Position numbers and translations under genes: made by a program. From assembly GCF_000745855.1 (NCBI RefSeq), contig NZ_JQKD01000039.1:1-58607 (forward strand): a stretch of 58,607 bases of DNA. Direction: 5' to 3'. This DNA is from Xenophilus azovorans DSM 13620 (GTDB lineage Bacteria > Pseudomonadota > Gammaproteobacteria > Burkholderiales > Burkholderiaceae_C). The notes below the pieces were generated by a model. It did no database searches. It was given only the letters and a program-made list of their open reading frames with translations, and was not told where the DNA came from. How positions within the stretch are numbered: the stretch's first letter is position 1; every line of letters begins with the position of its first letter. Below, piece by piece: positions 34,270 to 42,934 of the stretch.

Positions 34270-35481
34270 ATGGATACGGAACAACAGCAGGAGACGCCCC
34301 GGCCCGCCGCGCCGCTGAAGGGCGTGCGCGTCATCGACCTGGGCCAGTACATCGCCGGCCCGGGCGCCGCCATGGTGCTGGCGGAACTCGGCGCCAGCGT
34401 GGTCAAGATCGAGCCCCCGGGCGGCGACCAGGCGCGGCACATCGGCCGCTACGGCGAGTCGATGCTGCGGGCCTACAGCCGCGGCAAGCAATCCATCGCG
34501 CTGGACCTCAAGAGCGAGGCCGGCCGCGAGATCGCCTGGCGCCTGATCGCGCACAGCGACGTCGTCATCCAGAACCTGCGCCCCGGCGCGGTGGAATCGC
34601 TGGGGCTGGGCCCCGCCGCCGTGCGCGGGCGCTTCCCGCGGGTGGTCTACCTGTCGATCTCGGGCTTCGGCGACCGCGGCCCCTCGCGCGAGCGCCCCGG
34701 CTACGACATCGCGGCGCAAGCGGAGAGCGGCCTGATGTCGGTCACCGGCGAACCCGACCGCCTGCCGCAGAAGGTGGGCGCGCCGGTCATCGACGCGGCC
34801 GCGGCGCACCTGGGCGCGCAGGCGGTGCTGGCCGCGCTCTACGGCCGCGAGAAGACCGGTATCGGCGAGACGCTGCACACCTCGCTGCTGGAGGTGGCGA
34901 TGCACCTGCAGGCCACCACCTGGTGCGACTACCTGGGCGGCGCGCCGGAGCCCACGCGCATCGGCGACGGACAGCCGCACAACGCGCCCGCCGCCGAGGT
35001 GGTGCCGACGCGCGATGGCCACATCGTGCTGTCGGCCTACGCGGACGAGCACTGGGCCCGCTTCTGCCGCGTGATGGGGCGCGAGGCGCTGGCGACGGAC
35101 GCGCGCTTTCGCACCAACGCCCTGCGCGTGCAGCACCGCGACGCGCTGCGGGCGGTGCTGCGCGAATGCCTCTCGGCGCTCACGAGCGACGAATGCGTGG
35201 CCCTGCTCGGCCGCCACCAGATCGTCGCGGGCGCCGTGCGCAGCTACCGGCAGGCGCTGCACAGCCCCGACGTGCAGGCCAGCGGCATGCTGGTCGACGC
35301 GGTGGCCGCCGACGGCAGCCGCTACCAGGCGCTGGCCCTGCCCTACCGCCTGGGCGAATCGCCGCGCGCCACGCCGCCCGCGGCGCCCGCCTGCGGCGCC
35401 GACACCGCCCGCGTGCTGGCCGAGGCCGGCTACGGCGAGGACGAGATCGCCGCACTGCGCCGCGCCGGCGCCGTGACCTGA
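34270..35481 (+). CDS. CaiB/BaiF family (class III) CoA-transferase
   Basis: The 403-residue protein has the class III fold: GVRVIDLGQYIAGPGAAMVLAELGASVVKIEPPGGDQAR, then FGDRGPSRERPGYDIAAQAESGLMSVTG, where the Asp of GYD is the catalytic residue near 157, and AALYGREKTGIGETLHTSLLE. Such enzymes move CoA between a carboxylic acid and a donor acyl-CoA to activate or recycle the acid. It begins an operon with a DUF1254 protein and a Bug binding protein; ATG 34270 was chosen over the upstream 34207 because that would lie under the divergent LysR promoter. The substrate is unknown. Confidence 0.9.
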   Translation: MDTEQQQETPRPAAPLKGVRVIDLGQYIAGPGAAMVLAELGASVVKIEPPGGDQARHIGRYGESMLRAYSRGKQSIALDLKSEAGREIAWRLIAHSDVVIQNLRPGAVESLGLGPAAVRGRFPRVVYLSISGFGDRGPSRERPGYDIAAQAESGLMSVTGEPDRLPQKVGAPVIDAAAAHLGAQAVLAALYGREKTGIGETLHTSLLEVAMHLQATTWCDYLGGAPEPTRIGDGQPHNAPAAEVVPTRDGHIVLSAYADEHWARFCRVMGREALATDARFRTNALRVQHRDALRAVLRECLSALTSDECVALLGRHQIVAGAVRSYRQALHSPDVQASGMLVDAVAADGSRYQALALPYRLGESPRATPPAAPACGADTARVLAEAGYGEDEIAALRRAGAVT

Positions 35482-36759
35482 ATGGAAGCCAGCATGCCTG
35501 CCGAGACGCCCTCCAGCCCGACCGCCGCCGAGCAGGCGGTGATCCAGACCCTGCCGCTCTTCGAGATGATGCGCATGCGCGCGGCCACCACCGCGCGCCG
35601 CCATCCCGTCCTGGGCTTCGCCTCTCAGGACCGCGGCGCGACGCTGCGCTGGGTCAACCAGTTCACCCACACGCACCGCCGGCTCGGCCCCGAGGACCGC
35701 GAGGTCGTCAGCCCGAACAACGACACCGTCTACAGCAACGCCTGGCTGGACCTGTCCGAGGGGCCGGTCGTGATCGACACGCCCGACATGGGCGAGCGCT
35801 ACTGGACGCTGGGCCTGCTGGACGCCTGGACCAACCCCTTCGCCTACGTGGGCCGCCGGACGACCGGCAGCCGCGCCCAGCGCACGCTGGTGCACAGTCC
35901 CGCCTGGCACGGCACGGTCCCCGACGGCATCACGCGGACCGTCGCCGCGCCGGGCGACGACGTGTGGATCATCGGCCGCATCCTGGTGGACGACGACGGG
36001 CCCGATGCGCAGCAGGTGCGCTGCCTGCAGTCCGCGATGCGGCTCGTGCGCCCGGACGGCAGCGACGCGGCGATGCGCGTGGACACCTGGATCGACGGCC
36101 GCGACACGCGTGTCCCGTCGCCGGCGCCCTACCGCTCGATCGTCGACACGGCGCTGCAGCGCAACCCGCCGCCGCCGGAGGAGCCGCTGTCCTGGCCGCC
36201 CGCACCCGACGCCCTCGCCCGCGCGCTGCCCGCCGTCTACGACCGGCTGCGCACGGGCGGCCAGCCGCACGACCTGGGCGGCGGCTGGGCCATCCCGGTG
36301 GTGGTGCGCACCCACTGGGGCGGCGACCACCTGACGCGCGCCCGCATCGCCCGCAACTTCATCGGCGCCCTCGGCATCGACGAGGCGATGTACCCCACCG
36401 CCGAGGTGGACGCCCATGGCGCGCCGCTCGACGGCGCGCGGCGCTACGAGCTGCGCTTCGCGCCGGGCGCGGGCCCGAAGGTGGGCGCCTTCTGGTCGCT
36501 CACCATGTACCGGCGCAGCGACTGCCTCTTCGTCGCCAACCCCATCCACCGCTACTCGATCGGCGACCGCACGCCGGGTCTGCGCCACGACGCGGACGGC
36601 AGCCTCGCGATCCGGCTGCAGGCCGACGACCCCGGGCCGGGCTTCAACTGGCTGCCTGCCCCGCAGGGCGAGCCGTTCTACGTCGTGCTGCGGCTCTACC
36701 AGCCCCATGCCGACCACCTGGAGCGGCGCTTCGCCTATCCGCCCATCCGGCCGCTCTGA
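35482..36759 (+). CDS. DUF1254/DUF1214 domain-containing protein
   Basis: This 425-residue protein has the DUF1254 features FEMMRMRAATTARR, GPEDREVVSPNNDTVYSNAWLDLSEGPVVIDTPDMG and YWTLGLLDAW, followed by the DUF1214 jelly-roll region (FAPGAGPKVGAFWSLTMYRRSDCLFVANPIHRYSI). No signal peptide is seen, although many relatives are exported. The function of the family is not established to my knowledge. It begins right after the stop of the CoA-transferase gene (TGAATG), so translation is coupled; that context suggests a role in breakdown of the same acid. Confidence 0.88.
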   Translation: MEASMPAETPSSPTAAEQAVIQTLPLFEMMRMRAATTARRHPVLGFASQDRGATLRWVNQFTHTHRRLGPEDREVVSPNNDTVYSNAWLDLSEGPVVIDTPDMGERYWTLGLLDAWTNPFAYVGRRTTGSRAQRTLVHSPAWHGTVPDGITRTVAAPGDDVWIIGRILVDDDGPDAQQVRCLQSAMRLVRPDGSDAAMRVDTWIDGRDTRVPSPAPYRSIVDTALQRNPPPPEEPLSWPPAPDALARALPAVYDRLRTGGQPHDLGGGWAIPVVVRTHWGGDHLTRARIARNFIGALGIDEAMYPTAEVDAHGAPLDGARRYELRFAPGAGPKVGAFWSLTMYRRSDCLFVANPIHRYSIGDRTPGLRHDADGSLAIRLQADDPGPGFNWLPAPQGEPFYVVLRLYQPHADHLERRFAYPPIRPL

Positions 36760-36791
36760 CACCCGCACCCAAAATCGAACGGAGACACACC

Positions 36792-37769
36792 ATGACACTG
36801 AACCGCCGCCGCCTTCTCGCCGCCACCGCCGCCGCGCTGGCGCTCCCGTGGGCCGCTGCCGCCCGGGCCCAGGCCTGGCCCGCACGGCCGATCCGCCTGG
36901 TCTCGCCCTACGGCGCCGGCGGCTCCAACGACATCCTGACGCGCGTGCTCGGCGACTTCCTGTCGCGCCGGCTCGGGCAGAGCGTCGTGGTGGAGAACAA
37001 GGCCGGCGCGGGCACGCGCATCGCCAACGAGTACGTCGCCAAGGCGCCGGCGGACGGCTACACGCTGCTGCACGCCGCGGCGCCCATCGCCATCGGCGAG
37101 GCGCTCTACAAGGACCTGCCCTACGACGTGCACAAGAGCTTCACCGCCATCGGCAGCACCGCCATCGCGCCGCTGTTCCTCGTCGTGAACGCCGAGGCGC
37201 CCTACAAGACGCTGGCCGAATTCATCCAGCACGCGAAGGCCGACCCCAAGGGCGCGACCTTCGGCTCCCCGGGGCCCGGCTCGGCGCCGCACCTGACGGC
37301 CGAACTGCTGCTGCGCAGCTCCGGCACGCCGGGCATCGTCGTCCAGTACCGCGGCGACGCGGCGGCCTATACCGAGCTGCTGGCAGGCCGCATCGACGCC
37401 ACGCTGACCGCGATCTCGACCGCCGTGCCGCACATCCAGGCCGGCAAGCTGCGCGTGCTGGGCGTCGCCAACGAGGCGCGCACGCCGCTCTATCCGCAGG
37501 CGCCGACGCTGCGCGAGCAGGGGCTGCCCACCGTCGTCGGCTACGGCTGGTACGGCATGCTCGCGCCGGCCGGCACGCCCGCCGCCGTCGCCGAGCGCCT
37601 GAACGCCGAGATCCGCGCCGCCGTGGCCGATCCCGAGGTCCGCCGCAAGGCGGAGGCCGCGGGCCTGGAGCTGCGCGGCGGGCAGCCCGCCGAGTTCAGC
37701 GCCTTCATCGCCGCCGAGACGCGCAAGTGGGCGCAGATCATCAAGGCGGCCAACATCACGGCGGAATAG
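36792..37769 (+). CDS. Bug-family tripartite tricarboxylate transporter binding protein
   Basis: This 325-residue periplasmic protein has a leader (NRRRLLAATAAALALPWAAAARAQA) and the Bug fold: WPARPIRLVSPYGAGGSNDILTRVLGDFLSRRLGQSVVVENKAGAG near the mature start, then ATFGSPGPGSAPHLTAEL. Bug proteins bind small carboxylated or amidated compounds and are often orphan, without their own membrane subunits. It closes the CoA-transferase operon, so it probably brings in the acid used there, perhaps through a TctAB transporter encoded elsewhere such as at 39955. A ribosome-binding site GGAGAC precedes ATG 36792. Confidence 0.92.
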   Translation: MTLNRRRLLAATAAALALPWAAAARAQAWPARPIRLVSPYGAGGSNDILTRVLGDFLSRRLGQSVVVENKAGAGTRIANEYVAKAPADGYTLLHAAAPIAIGEALYKDLPYDVHKSFTAIGSTAIAPLFLVVNAEAPYKTLAEFIQHAKADPKGATFGSPGPGSAPHLTAELLLRSSGTPGIVVQYRGDAAAYTELLAGRIDATLTAISTAVPHIQAGKLRVLGVANEARTPLYPQAPTLREQGLPTVVGYGWYGMLAPAGTPAAVAERLNAEIRAAVADPEVRRKAEAAGLELRGGQPAEFSAFIAAETRKWAQIIKAANITAE

Positions 37770-37827
37770 GGAAGAGGCGCCGCGGCGTCATCGGCTATCG
37801 TTCGCTGCGCCCTCCCTGCGCAGCCCC

Positions 37828-38058
37828 ATGAACCCCGACGACCTCCAGCGCCTCACCACCCTCCCGATGCCCTTCGGCAAGCACAAGGGCACGCTGATCG
37901 CCGACCTGCCGGGCAACTACCTGGCCTGGTTCGCGCGCGAGGGATTTCCGAAAGGGGAGATCGGCCGGCTGCTCGCGCTGATGCACGAGATCGACCACAA
38001 CGGGCTGCGGCCGCTGCTGCAGCCGCTGCGGCCGGACCGCGGGAGCGGCCGGCCGTAA
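37828..38058 (+). CDS. DUF3820 family protein
   Basis: This 76-residue protein has the DUF3820 signature MPFGKHKGTLIADLPGNYLAWFAREGFPKGEIGRLLALMHEIDHNGL. The family is widespread in proteobacteria as a small cytosolic protein; the motif resembles part of an exonuclease-associated domain, and one member is called a quorum-sensing-regulated virulence factor. I know no settled function. It starts 58 bp after the Bug gene, so it may have its own promoter. The stop is followed by repeat copy C. Confidence 0.85.
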   Translation: MNPDDLQRLTTLPMPFGKHKGTLIADLPGNYLAWFAREGFPKGEIGRLLALMHEIDHNGLRPLLQPLRPDRGSGRP

Positions 38059-38122
38059 CGCCGCGTCAATGGGTCGCGATACTGCGCGACACCGGGACCG
38101 GCCGCGTCATCATGACACCGGA

Positions 38123-38322
38123 GGCCGCGGAGCAGGCCATGCGCGAACACCCGCGGAACTGGCTTGGCTAGGCCGCTGGAGAGGCCTTGCAGGCCGCGCC
38201 GAGCCAGTGGCTCGGCTCTTCGCCAGTCATGAAAGGTCCACTGGACCTTTCATGTACGGGCTCAGCCCCCTGGAGGGGGTTGGCGAAGCGGAACGAAGTC
38301 CGCGAAGACTGGGGGTGTTCAC
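38123..38322 (-). repeat. Dispersed intergenic repeat, copy C (long form, reversed)
   Basis: Read on the minus strand this contains the same landmarks as copies A and B (CACCCCCAGT, GGACTTCGTTCCG, CCCCCTCCAGGGGG, and at the end GGCCTGCTCCGCGGCC), but with about 85 extra bases in the middle. The extra part holds two perfect palindromes: 38228-38254 (13-base arms around one base) and GCCGAGCCAGTGGCTCGGC. It lies between the convergent DUF3820 and YdcH genes and ends 2 bp before the YdcH stop. Confidence 0.85.
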
Positions 38323-38323
38323 T

Positions 38324-38545
38324 TCATGCCGCGCCGTCGGTCTTGCGCAGGATCTGATACAGCTCGTCCTTGAGCGCCAGCTTCTGCTTCTTCATCGTCT
38401 CGATCTGCATGGGCGTCGAGGGCTCGGCGAAGGACTCCATGTTCTTGATCTTCTGGTCCAGGTCGTTGTGCTTGTCGAACAGCCGCAGGAAGTGCGGGTC
38501 GCTGGCCTTGAGCCGGGTGATCAGGTCGCGGTATTCGGGAAACAT
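38324..38545 (-). CDS. YdcH family (DUF465) small coiled-coil protein
   Basis: This 73-residue protein is a short helical hairpin: MFPEYRDLITRLKASDPHFLRLFDKHNDLDQKIKNMES, then ETMKKQKLALKDELYQILRK. HFLRLFDKHNDLDQKI is the DUF465 signature. The molecular role is not known to me. ATG 38545 begins at the conserved N-terminus. It is 95 bp downstream of the Bug gene on the same strand. Confidence 0.88.
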   Translation of the reverse strand: MFPEYRDLITRLKASDPHFLRLFDKHNDLDQKIKNMESFAEPSTPMQIETMKKQKLALKDELYQILRKTDGAA

Positions 38546-38640
38546 GAGCGCACAGCCTCCTTCGATGGCGCGGCCGGGCCCATCCCGGCCGCCACCCCAC
38601 TGTAGCGCCCCCCGGGCGCCGGGCCTCACGGCCCGGCCCT

Positions 38641-39633
38641 TCACTCGATGGTGGCGCCCGAGGCCTTCACGATGTCCTTCCACTTCAGGTAGTCGGCGGC
38701 GAGCAGGTCGGCGAACTGCGCCGGCGTCATGGCCTGGAACTCGGCGCCCTGCGCGTGGATGGCGGCCTGCACGTCGGCGCGGGCCAGCAGCTTGTTGACC
38801 TCGGCGTTGAGCCGGGTCACCACCTCCTTCGGCGTGCCGGCGGGCGCGAACAGGCCGTACCAGGTGCTGACGTCGAAGTCCTTGCCGTAGCCCAGCTCGG
38901 CCACCGTCGGCACGTCAGGCAGCGAGGTGCTGCGCCGCGCGGAGGTGACGGCCAGCGGGCGCAGCTTGCCGGCCTTGAGCTGCCCGATGGCCGAGGGCAG
39001 CGAGGACACCATCAGGTCCACGTTGCCGGCCAGCACGTCCATCATGGCCGCGTTGCTGCCCTTGTAGGGCACGTGGCGGATCTGCACCTGCGCGGCGCTC
39101 TTGAAGATCTCGCCGGCCAGGTGGATGGTGGTGCCGTTGCCCGGCGAGCCGAAGGTGACGGCGTCCGGCGCCTTGCGCGCGGCCTCGACCACGTCCTTGA
39201 GCGACTGGAACTTCGACTCGGTGCGGGTGACGATGACCACCGGCGTGTAGGCCACGTGGGCGACGGCGGCGAAGTCCTTGACCGGGTCGTAGCTGAGCTT
39301 CTTGTACAGCCACGGGGCGACGACCATGTTGTCCTTCTGCCCCATGACGATGTCGTAGCCCGTGGGCTGGGCGCGCGCCGCCTCGGCGATGCCGATGGTG
39401 CCGCCGGCGCCGCCGCGGTTGTCGGGCACCACCGTCCAGCGCGTCACCTCGGTGAGCTGGGTGGCGATCAGGCGCGAGAGGATGTCGGTGCCGCCGCCGG
39501 GCGGGAAGGGCACGATCAGGCGGATGGGCTTGGCGGGCCAGGCGGCCTGCGCGAGGGCGGGGCCGGCGGCGGCGCCCAGGGCCAGGGCCGGCAGGGCGCG
39601 CAGCAGGGCGCGGCGTGGGATGTCGTTGTGCAT
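38641..39633 (-). CDS. Bug-family tripartite tricarboxylate transporter binding protein
   Basis: This 330-residue exported protein has a leader with double Arg (IPRRALLRALPALALGAAAGPALA) and mature sequence AAWPAKPIRLIVPFPPGGGTDILSRLIATQL, the Bug signature with the PFPPGGGTD loop that contacts the ligand carboxylate. VTFGSPGNGTTIHLAGEIF and VPYKGSNAAMMDVLAGNVDLM follow as expected. It is divergent from tctB-tctA by 321 bp, so it is the best candidate for the binding component of that transporter. ATG 39633 gives the natural leader. The ligand is unknown. Confidence 0.92.
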   Translation of the reverse strand: MHNDIPRRALLRALPALALGAAAGPALAQAAWPAKPIRLIVPFPPGGGTDILSRLIATQLTEVTRWTVVPDNRGGAGGTIGIAEAARAQPTGYDIVMGQKDNMVVAPWLYKKLSYDPVKDFAAVAHVAYTPVVIVTRTESKFQSLKDVVEAARKAPDAVTFGSPGNGTTIHLAGEIFKSAAQVQIRHVPYKGSNAAMMDVLAGNVDLMVSSLPSAIGQLKAGKLRPLAVTSARRSTSLPDVPTVAELGYGKDFDVSTWYGLFAPAGTPKEVVTRLNAEVNKLLARADVQAAIHAQGAEFQAMTPAQFADLLAADYLKWKDIVKASGATIE

Positions 39634-39954
39634 GGGGTCCTCGTGTGTCTCTGTCTCCGCAGGGGGGCGCGGGCGGTGGTGGGCGGGCCGTCGTCGCGGC
39701 GCCGGGGGCGCCAGTGTGCCCAAGCGGCCGCGCGCAGGGTTTTCCGGCTCGCGAGGGGTGGCTTGCCGAGGGCAGAAGGCCGGCTCGCCGCTGGCCGAAG
39801 GTCGCTACTTTTTCAATAGCGAACAAGCTCCATCCTCATTGAACGTAAGCCCATTTTCCTCACCCATCGTACGCACTATTCCGTAGCTTCCGGTCAGCCA
39901 CGGGTCAGCCTCGTCGCACGACCCTCGCCGCCTCGACAACCAAGGCGGAGACTT
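39634..39954. other. Divergent intergenic region between Bug gene and tctB
   Basis: This 321-bp gap has no credible gene. Its left part (to about 39800) is G+C-rich with purine runs near the Bug start. Bases 39806-39895 are clearly lower in G+C, as a promoter region would be, and a clear ribosome-binding site AAGGCGGAG stands before the tctB ATG. No sure -35/-10 pair, operator or hairpin could be assigned by eye. Confidence 0.5.
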
Positions 39955-40443
39955 ATGGCGATCAAGAGCCAGGCTGACTTTTTCTCGGGTGTGATGTTCA
40001 TGGTGGTCGGCGGCGTGTTCGCCATCGGCTCGACGAACTACACCATCGGCGACGGGGCCCGCATGGGGCCCGGCTACTTCCCGCTGATGCTCGGCATCCT
40101 GCTGGCGCTGCTGGGCGCGGCGATCGTGTTCCGGTCGCTGGTGGTGGAAACGCCCGACGGCGGACGGATCGCCCGCTGGGCCTGGAAGCCTCTCGGCTTC
40201 GTGCTCGGCGCCAACCTGCTCTTCGGCGTGCTGCTGGGCGGGCTGCCCAGCATCGGGCTGCCGGCGATGGGAATGATCATCGCCATCTTCGCGCTGACCA
40301 TCGTCGCGAGCATGGCGGGCAGCCAGTTCCGGCTGCGCGACTCGGTGCTGCTGGCGGTGGTGCTGGCGGTGGGCAGCTACGTGGCCTTCATCCTGCTGCT
40401 GAAGCTGCAGATCCAGGTCTGGCCGACCTTCATTTCCGGCTGA
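39955..40443 (+). CDS. tctB: Tripartite tricarboxylate transporter small membrane subunit TctB
   Basis: This 162-residue membrane protein has four hydrophobic segments (about 10-27, 40-60, 78-110 and 120-145) and the TctB signature GARMGPGYFPLMLGILLALLGAAIVFRSL. TctB pairs with the large subunit TctA and a periplasmic binding protein in solute uptake driven by an ion gradient. It starts with a strong ribosome-binding site and is followed by tctA after 15 bp. The tricarboxylate name is historic; the real substrate depends on the binding protein. Confidence 0.93.
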   Translation: MAIKSQADFFSGVMFMVVGGVFAIGSTNYTIGDGARMGPGYFPLMLGILLALLGAAIVFRSLVVETPDGGRIARWAWKPLGFVLGANLLFGVLLGGLPSIGLPAMGMIIAIFALTIVASMAGSQFRLRDSVLLAVVLAVGSYVAFILLLKLQIQVWPTFISG

Positions 40444-40458
40444 AGAAGAAAGCGGACC

Positions 40459-41976
40459 ATGGATTTCAATCTCTTCCAGAACCTCGCCACGGGCTTCGGC
40501 GTCGCCGTCTCGTGGGTCAACCTGCTGTATTGCCTGATCGGCTGCATCCTGGGCACGCTGATCGGCGTGCTGCCCGGCATCGGCCCGGTGGCCACCATCG
40601 CCATGCTGCTGCCGGCCACCTACGCGCTGCCGCCGGTGTCGGCCCTGATCATGCTCGCCGGCATCTACTACGGCGCGCAGTACGGCGGCTCCACCACCGC
40701 CATCCTGGTCAACCTGCCGGGCGAGTCATCCTCGGTGGTGACAGGCATCGACGGCTACCAGATGGCGCGAAGAGGACGGGCGGGGCCAGCGCTGGCGGCC
40801 GCCGGCCTGGGCTCCTTCTTCGCCGGCTGCGTGGGCACCATCATCCTGGCCGCCTTCGCGCCGCCGCTGACCGAGCTGGCCTTCAAGTTCGGCCCCGCCG
40901 AATACTTCAGCCTGATGGTGCTGGGCCTGATCGGCGCCGTGGTGCTGGCCTCCGGCTCGCTGCTCAAGGCGATCGCGATGGTGGTGCTGGGCCTGCTGCT
41001 GGGCCTGGTGGGCACCGACGTCAATTCCGGCGTGGCGCGCTTCTCCTTCGACATCCCCGAGCTGACCGACGGCATCGGCTTCATCGCGATCTCGATGGGC
41101 GTGTTCGGCTACGGCGAGATCATCGGCAACCTGTCGCAGCCGGACACCGAGCGCGAGATCTTCACCAACAAGGTCAAGGGCCTGTGGCCGACGGGGGACG
41201 ACTTCCGCAAGATGATCCCGGCCGTGCTGCGCGGTACCGCGCTGGGCTCCTCGCTGGGCATCCTGCCGGGCGGCGGCGCACTGCTGTCGTCCTTCGCGTC
41301 CTACGCGCTGGAGAAGAAGCTGAAGATGGCGCCGGGCGAGCTGCCCTTCGGCAAGGGCAACATCCGCGGCGTGGCCGGCCCCGAGTCGGCCAACAACGCC
41401 GGCGCCCAGACTTCCTTCATCCCGCTGCTCACCCTGGGCATCCCGCCCAACCCGGTGATGGCGCTGATGGTCGGCGCGATGACCATCCACAACATCCAGC
41501 CCGGCCCGCAGGTGATGAGCAGCAACCCCGAGCTGTTCTGGGGCCTGATCGCCTCGATGTGGCTGGGCAACCTGATGCTGATCATCCTGAACCTGCCGCT
41601 GATCGGCATGTGGATCAAGCTGCTGAAGGTGCCCTACCGGCTGCTGTTCCCGGCCATCGTGCTGTTCTGCGCCATCGGCGTCTACACCACCAACAACAAC
41701 ACCTTCGACGTGTGGATGGTCGCCATCTTCGGCTTCGTCGGCTACGTGTTCCTCCAGTTCCGCGTGGAGCCGGCGCCGCTGCTGCTGGGCTTCATCCTCG
41801 GACCGATGATGGAGGAGAACCTGCGCCGCGCCCTGCTGCTCTCGCGCGGCAGCTGGAGCGTGCTGGTCACGCGGCCGATCTCGCTGGGCCTGCTGATCGG
41901 CGCCCTGGCGCTGCTGGCCATCGTGCTGCTGCCGTCGGTCAGCGCCAAGCGCGAGGAAGCGTTCGTCGAGGAATGA
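40459..41976 (+). CDS. tctA: Tripartite tricarboxylate transporter large membrane subunit TctA
   Basis: This 505-residue protein has about 11-12 hydrophobic segments and the TctA hallmark regions GVLPGIGPVATIAMLLPATYALPPVSALIMLAGIYYGAQYGGSTTAILVNLPGESSSVVT and, in the second half, LGILPGGGALLSSFASYALEKKL, then SFIPLLTLGIPPNPVMALMVGAM. These two G-x-x-P-G loops are inverted-repeat elements of the transport domain. Downstream is a convergent metalloprotease gene 36 bp away. Transport of a carboxylic acid is probable; the substrate is not readable. Confidence 0.95.
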   Translation: MDFNLFQNLATGFGVAVSWVNLLYCLIGCILGTLIGVLPGIGPVATIAMLLPATYALPPVSALIMLAGIYYGAQYGGSTTAILVNLPGESSSVVTGIDGYQMARRGRAGPALAAAGLGSFFAGCVGTIILAAFAPPLTELAFKFGPAEYFSLMVLGLIGAVVLASGSLLKAIAMVVLGLLLGLVGTDVNSGVARFSFDIPELTDGIGFIAISMGVFGYGEIIGNLSQPDTEREIFTNKVKGLWPTGDDFRKMIPAVLRGTALGSSLGILPGGGALLSSFASYALEKKLKMAPGELPFGKGNIRGVAGPESANNAGAQTSFIPLLTLGIPPNPVMALMVGAMTIHNIQPGPQVMSSNPELFWGLIASMWLGNLMLIILNLPLIGMWIKLLKVPYRLLFPAIVLFCAIGVYTTNNNTFDVWMVAIFGFVGYVFLQFRVEPAPLLLGFILGPMMEENLRRALLLSRGSWSVLVTRPISLGLLIGALALLAIVLLPSVSAKREEAFVEE

Positions 41977-42012
41977 CGCAGCCCGCTCCCGCCACGGCGG
42001 GGGCGGCTGACC

Positions 42013-42924
42013 CTACCCCCAGCGCGGCGCCGGCTCGTCCTTGAGCACCTGGCGCCGCTGCGCGTAGTCGGGCAGCACGCGCTCCACCTGGTCCCAGAAG
42101 CGCGGGCTGTGGTCCATCACCCGCAGGTGGGCCAGCTCGTGCACCACCACGTAGTCGATGATGTCCAGCCGGTAGTGCACCAGCCGCCAGTTCAGCCGGA
42201 TGGAGCCGTCGGCGCTGGCGCTGCCCCAGCGCGTGGCGGCGTTGGACAGCGACAGCTTCGTCCAGCGCACGCCCAGCAGCGGCGCGAAATGGTCGAGCCG
42301 CTCGGCGAAGATGCGCCGCGCCTGGCGCATCAGCCAGGCCTGGGCCGCATCGCGGATCTGCGCCACGCCGGCCTGCTGCGGCAGCGCCAGCCGCAGCACG
42401 CGGCCGGCGGCGCCGTCCTCGCCGGCATCGAGCACCGCGCCGGCCGCGGCGAAGCCGTGCGCCGGGTCCAGGCGCAGGTGCACGGGTGCGCCGAGGAAGG
42501 GCAGCACGGCGCCGTCGCGCCAGTCGATGCGGGTGGCCTCCTGGCGCGCCTCGCGCTGCTGCGACTCGGCCAGCTTGCGCAGGATCCAGGCCGACTTCTC
42601 CTGCAGCGCGGCGTCCACGTCGCGCAGCGCCACCCAGCGCGGCGCGCGCACCGACAGGCCGTCTGCATCCACCACGAAGCCGATGGTGCGGCGCCGGCCG
42701 CGCGCGAACTCGTAGGCCACCAGCGCATGCCCCAGCCGCGCCTCGCGGCTGGCGCGCGGATGCGCGAAGCGCACCGGCGCCAGTGCGTCGTTGAGCGGCA
42801 CGCCGGGCAGGGCATCGTCTGCGCGGGTTCTTTCGGGCACCGGCCTGGGCTTGTCCGGCCGCGGCGGCGGCGCCGCGAGCAGCCCGTCGAACAGGTCGAG
42901 CGTCAGTTGGACCAGGGGCCGCAT
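42013..42924 (-). CDS. YgjP-like metallopeptidase domain protein
   Basis: The 303-residue protein has the zinc-protease motif HELAHLRVMDHSPRFWDQVERVLPDY near its C-terminus (HExxH and a third His), with WTKLSLSNAATRWGSASADGSIRLNWRLVHYRLDIIDYVVVHE before it. This is the YgjP/SprT-like form. The N-terminal part (about 1-110) is Pro/Ala/Arg-rich and partly conserved. The substrate is unknown. It is the last gene of the corC-lnt-glyQS-gmhB-plsC cluster and follows plsC by 10 bp. Confidence 0.87.
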   Translation of the reverse strand: MRPLVQLTLDLFDGLLAAPPPRPDKPRPVPERTRADDALPGVPLNDALAPVRFAHPRASREARLGHALVAYEFARGRRRTIGFVVDADGLSVRAPRWVALRDVDAALQEKSAWILRKLAESQQREARQEATRIDWRDGAVLPFLGAPVHLRLDPAHGFAAAGAVLDAGEDGAAGRVLRLALPQQAGVAQIRDAAQAWLMRQARRIFAERLDHFAPLLGVRWTKLSLSNAATRWGSASADGSIRLNWRLVHYRLDIIDYVVVHELAHLRVMDHSPRFWDQVERVLPDYAQRRQVLKDEPAPRWG

Positions 42925-42934
42925 GGAAGGCCCT

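Noticed and set aside
38228-38254. Perfect palindrome as an operator or phage attachment site
   Set aside because: It lies inside dispersed repeat copy C, so it is better explained as part of that repeat; there is no integrase or tRNA nearby.
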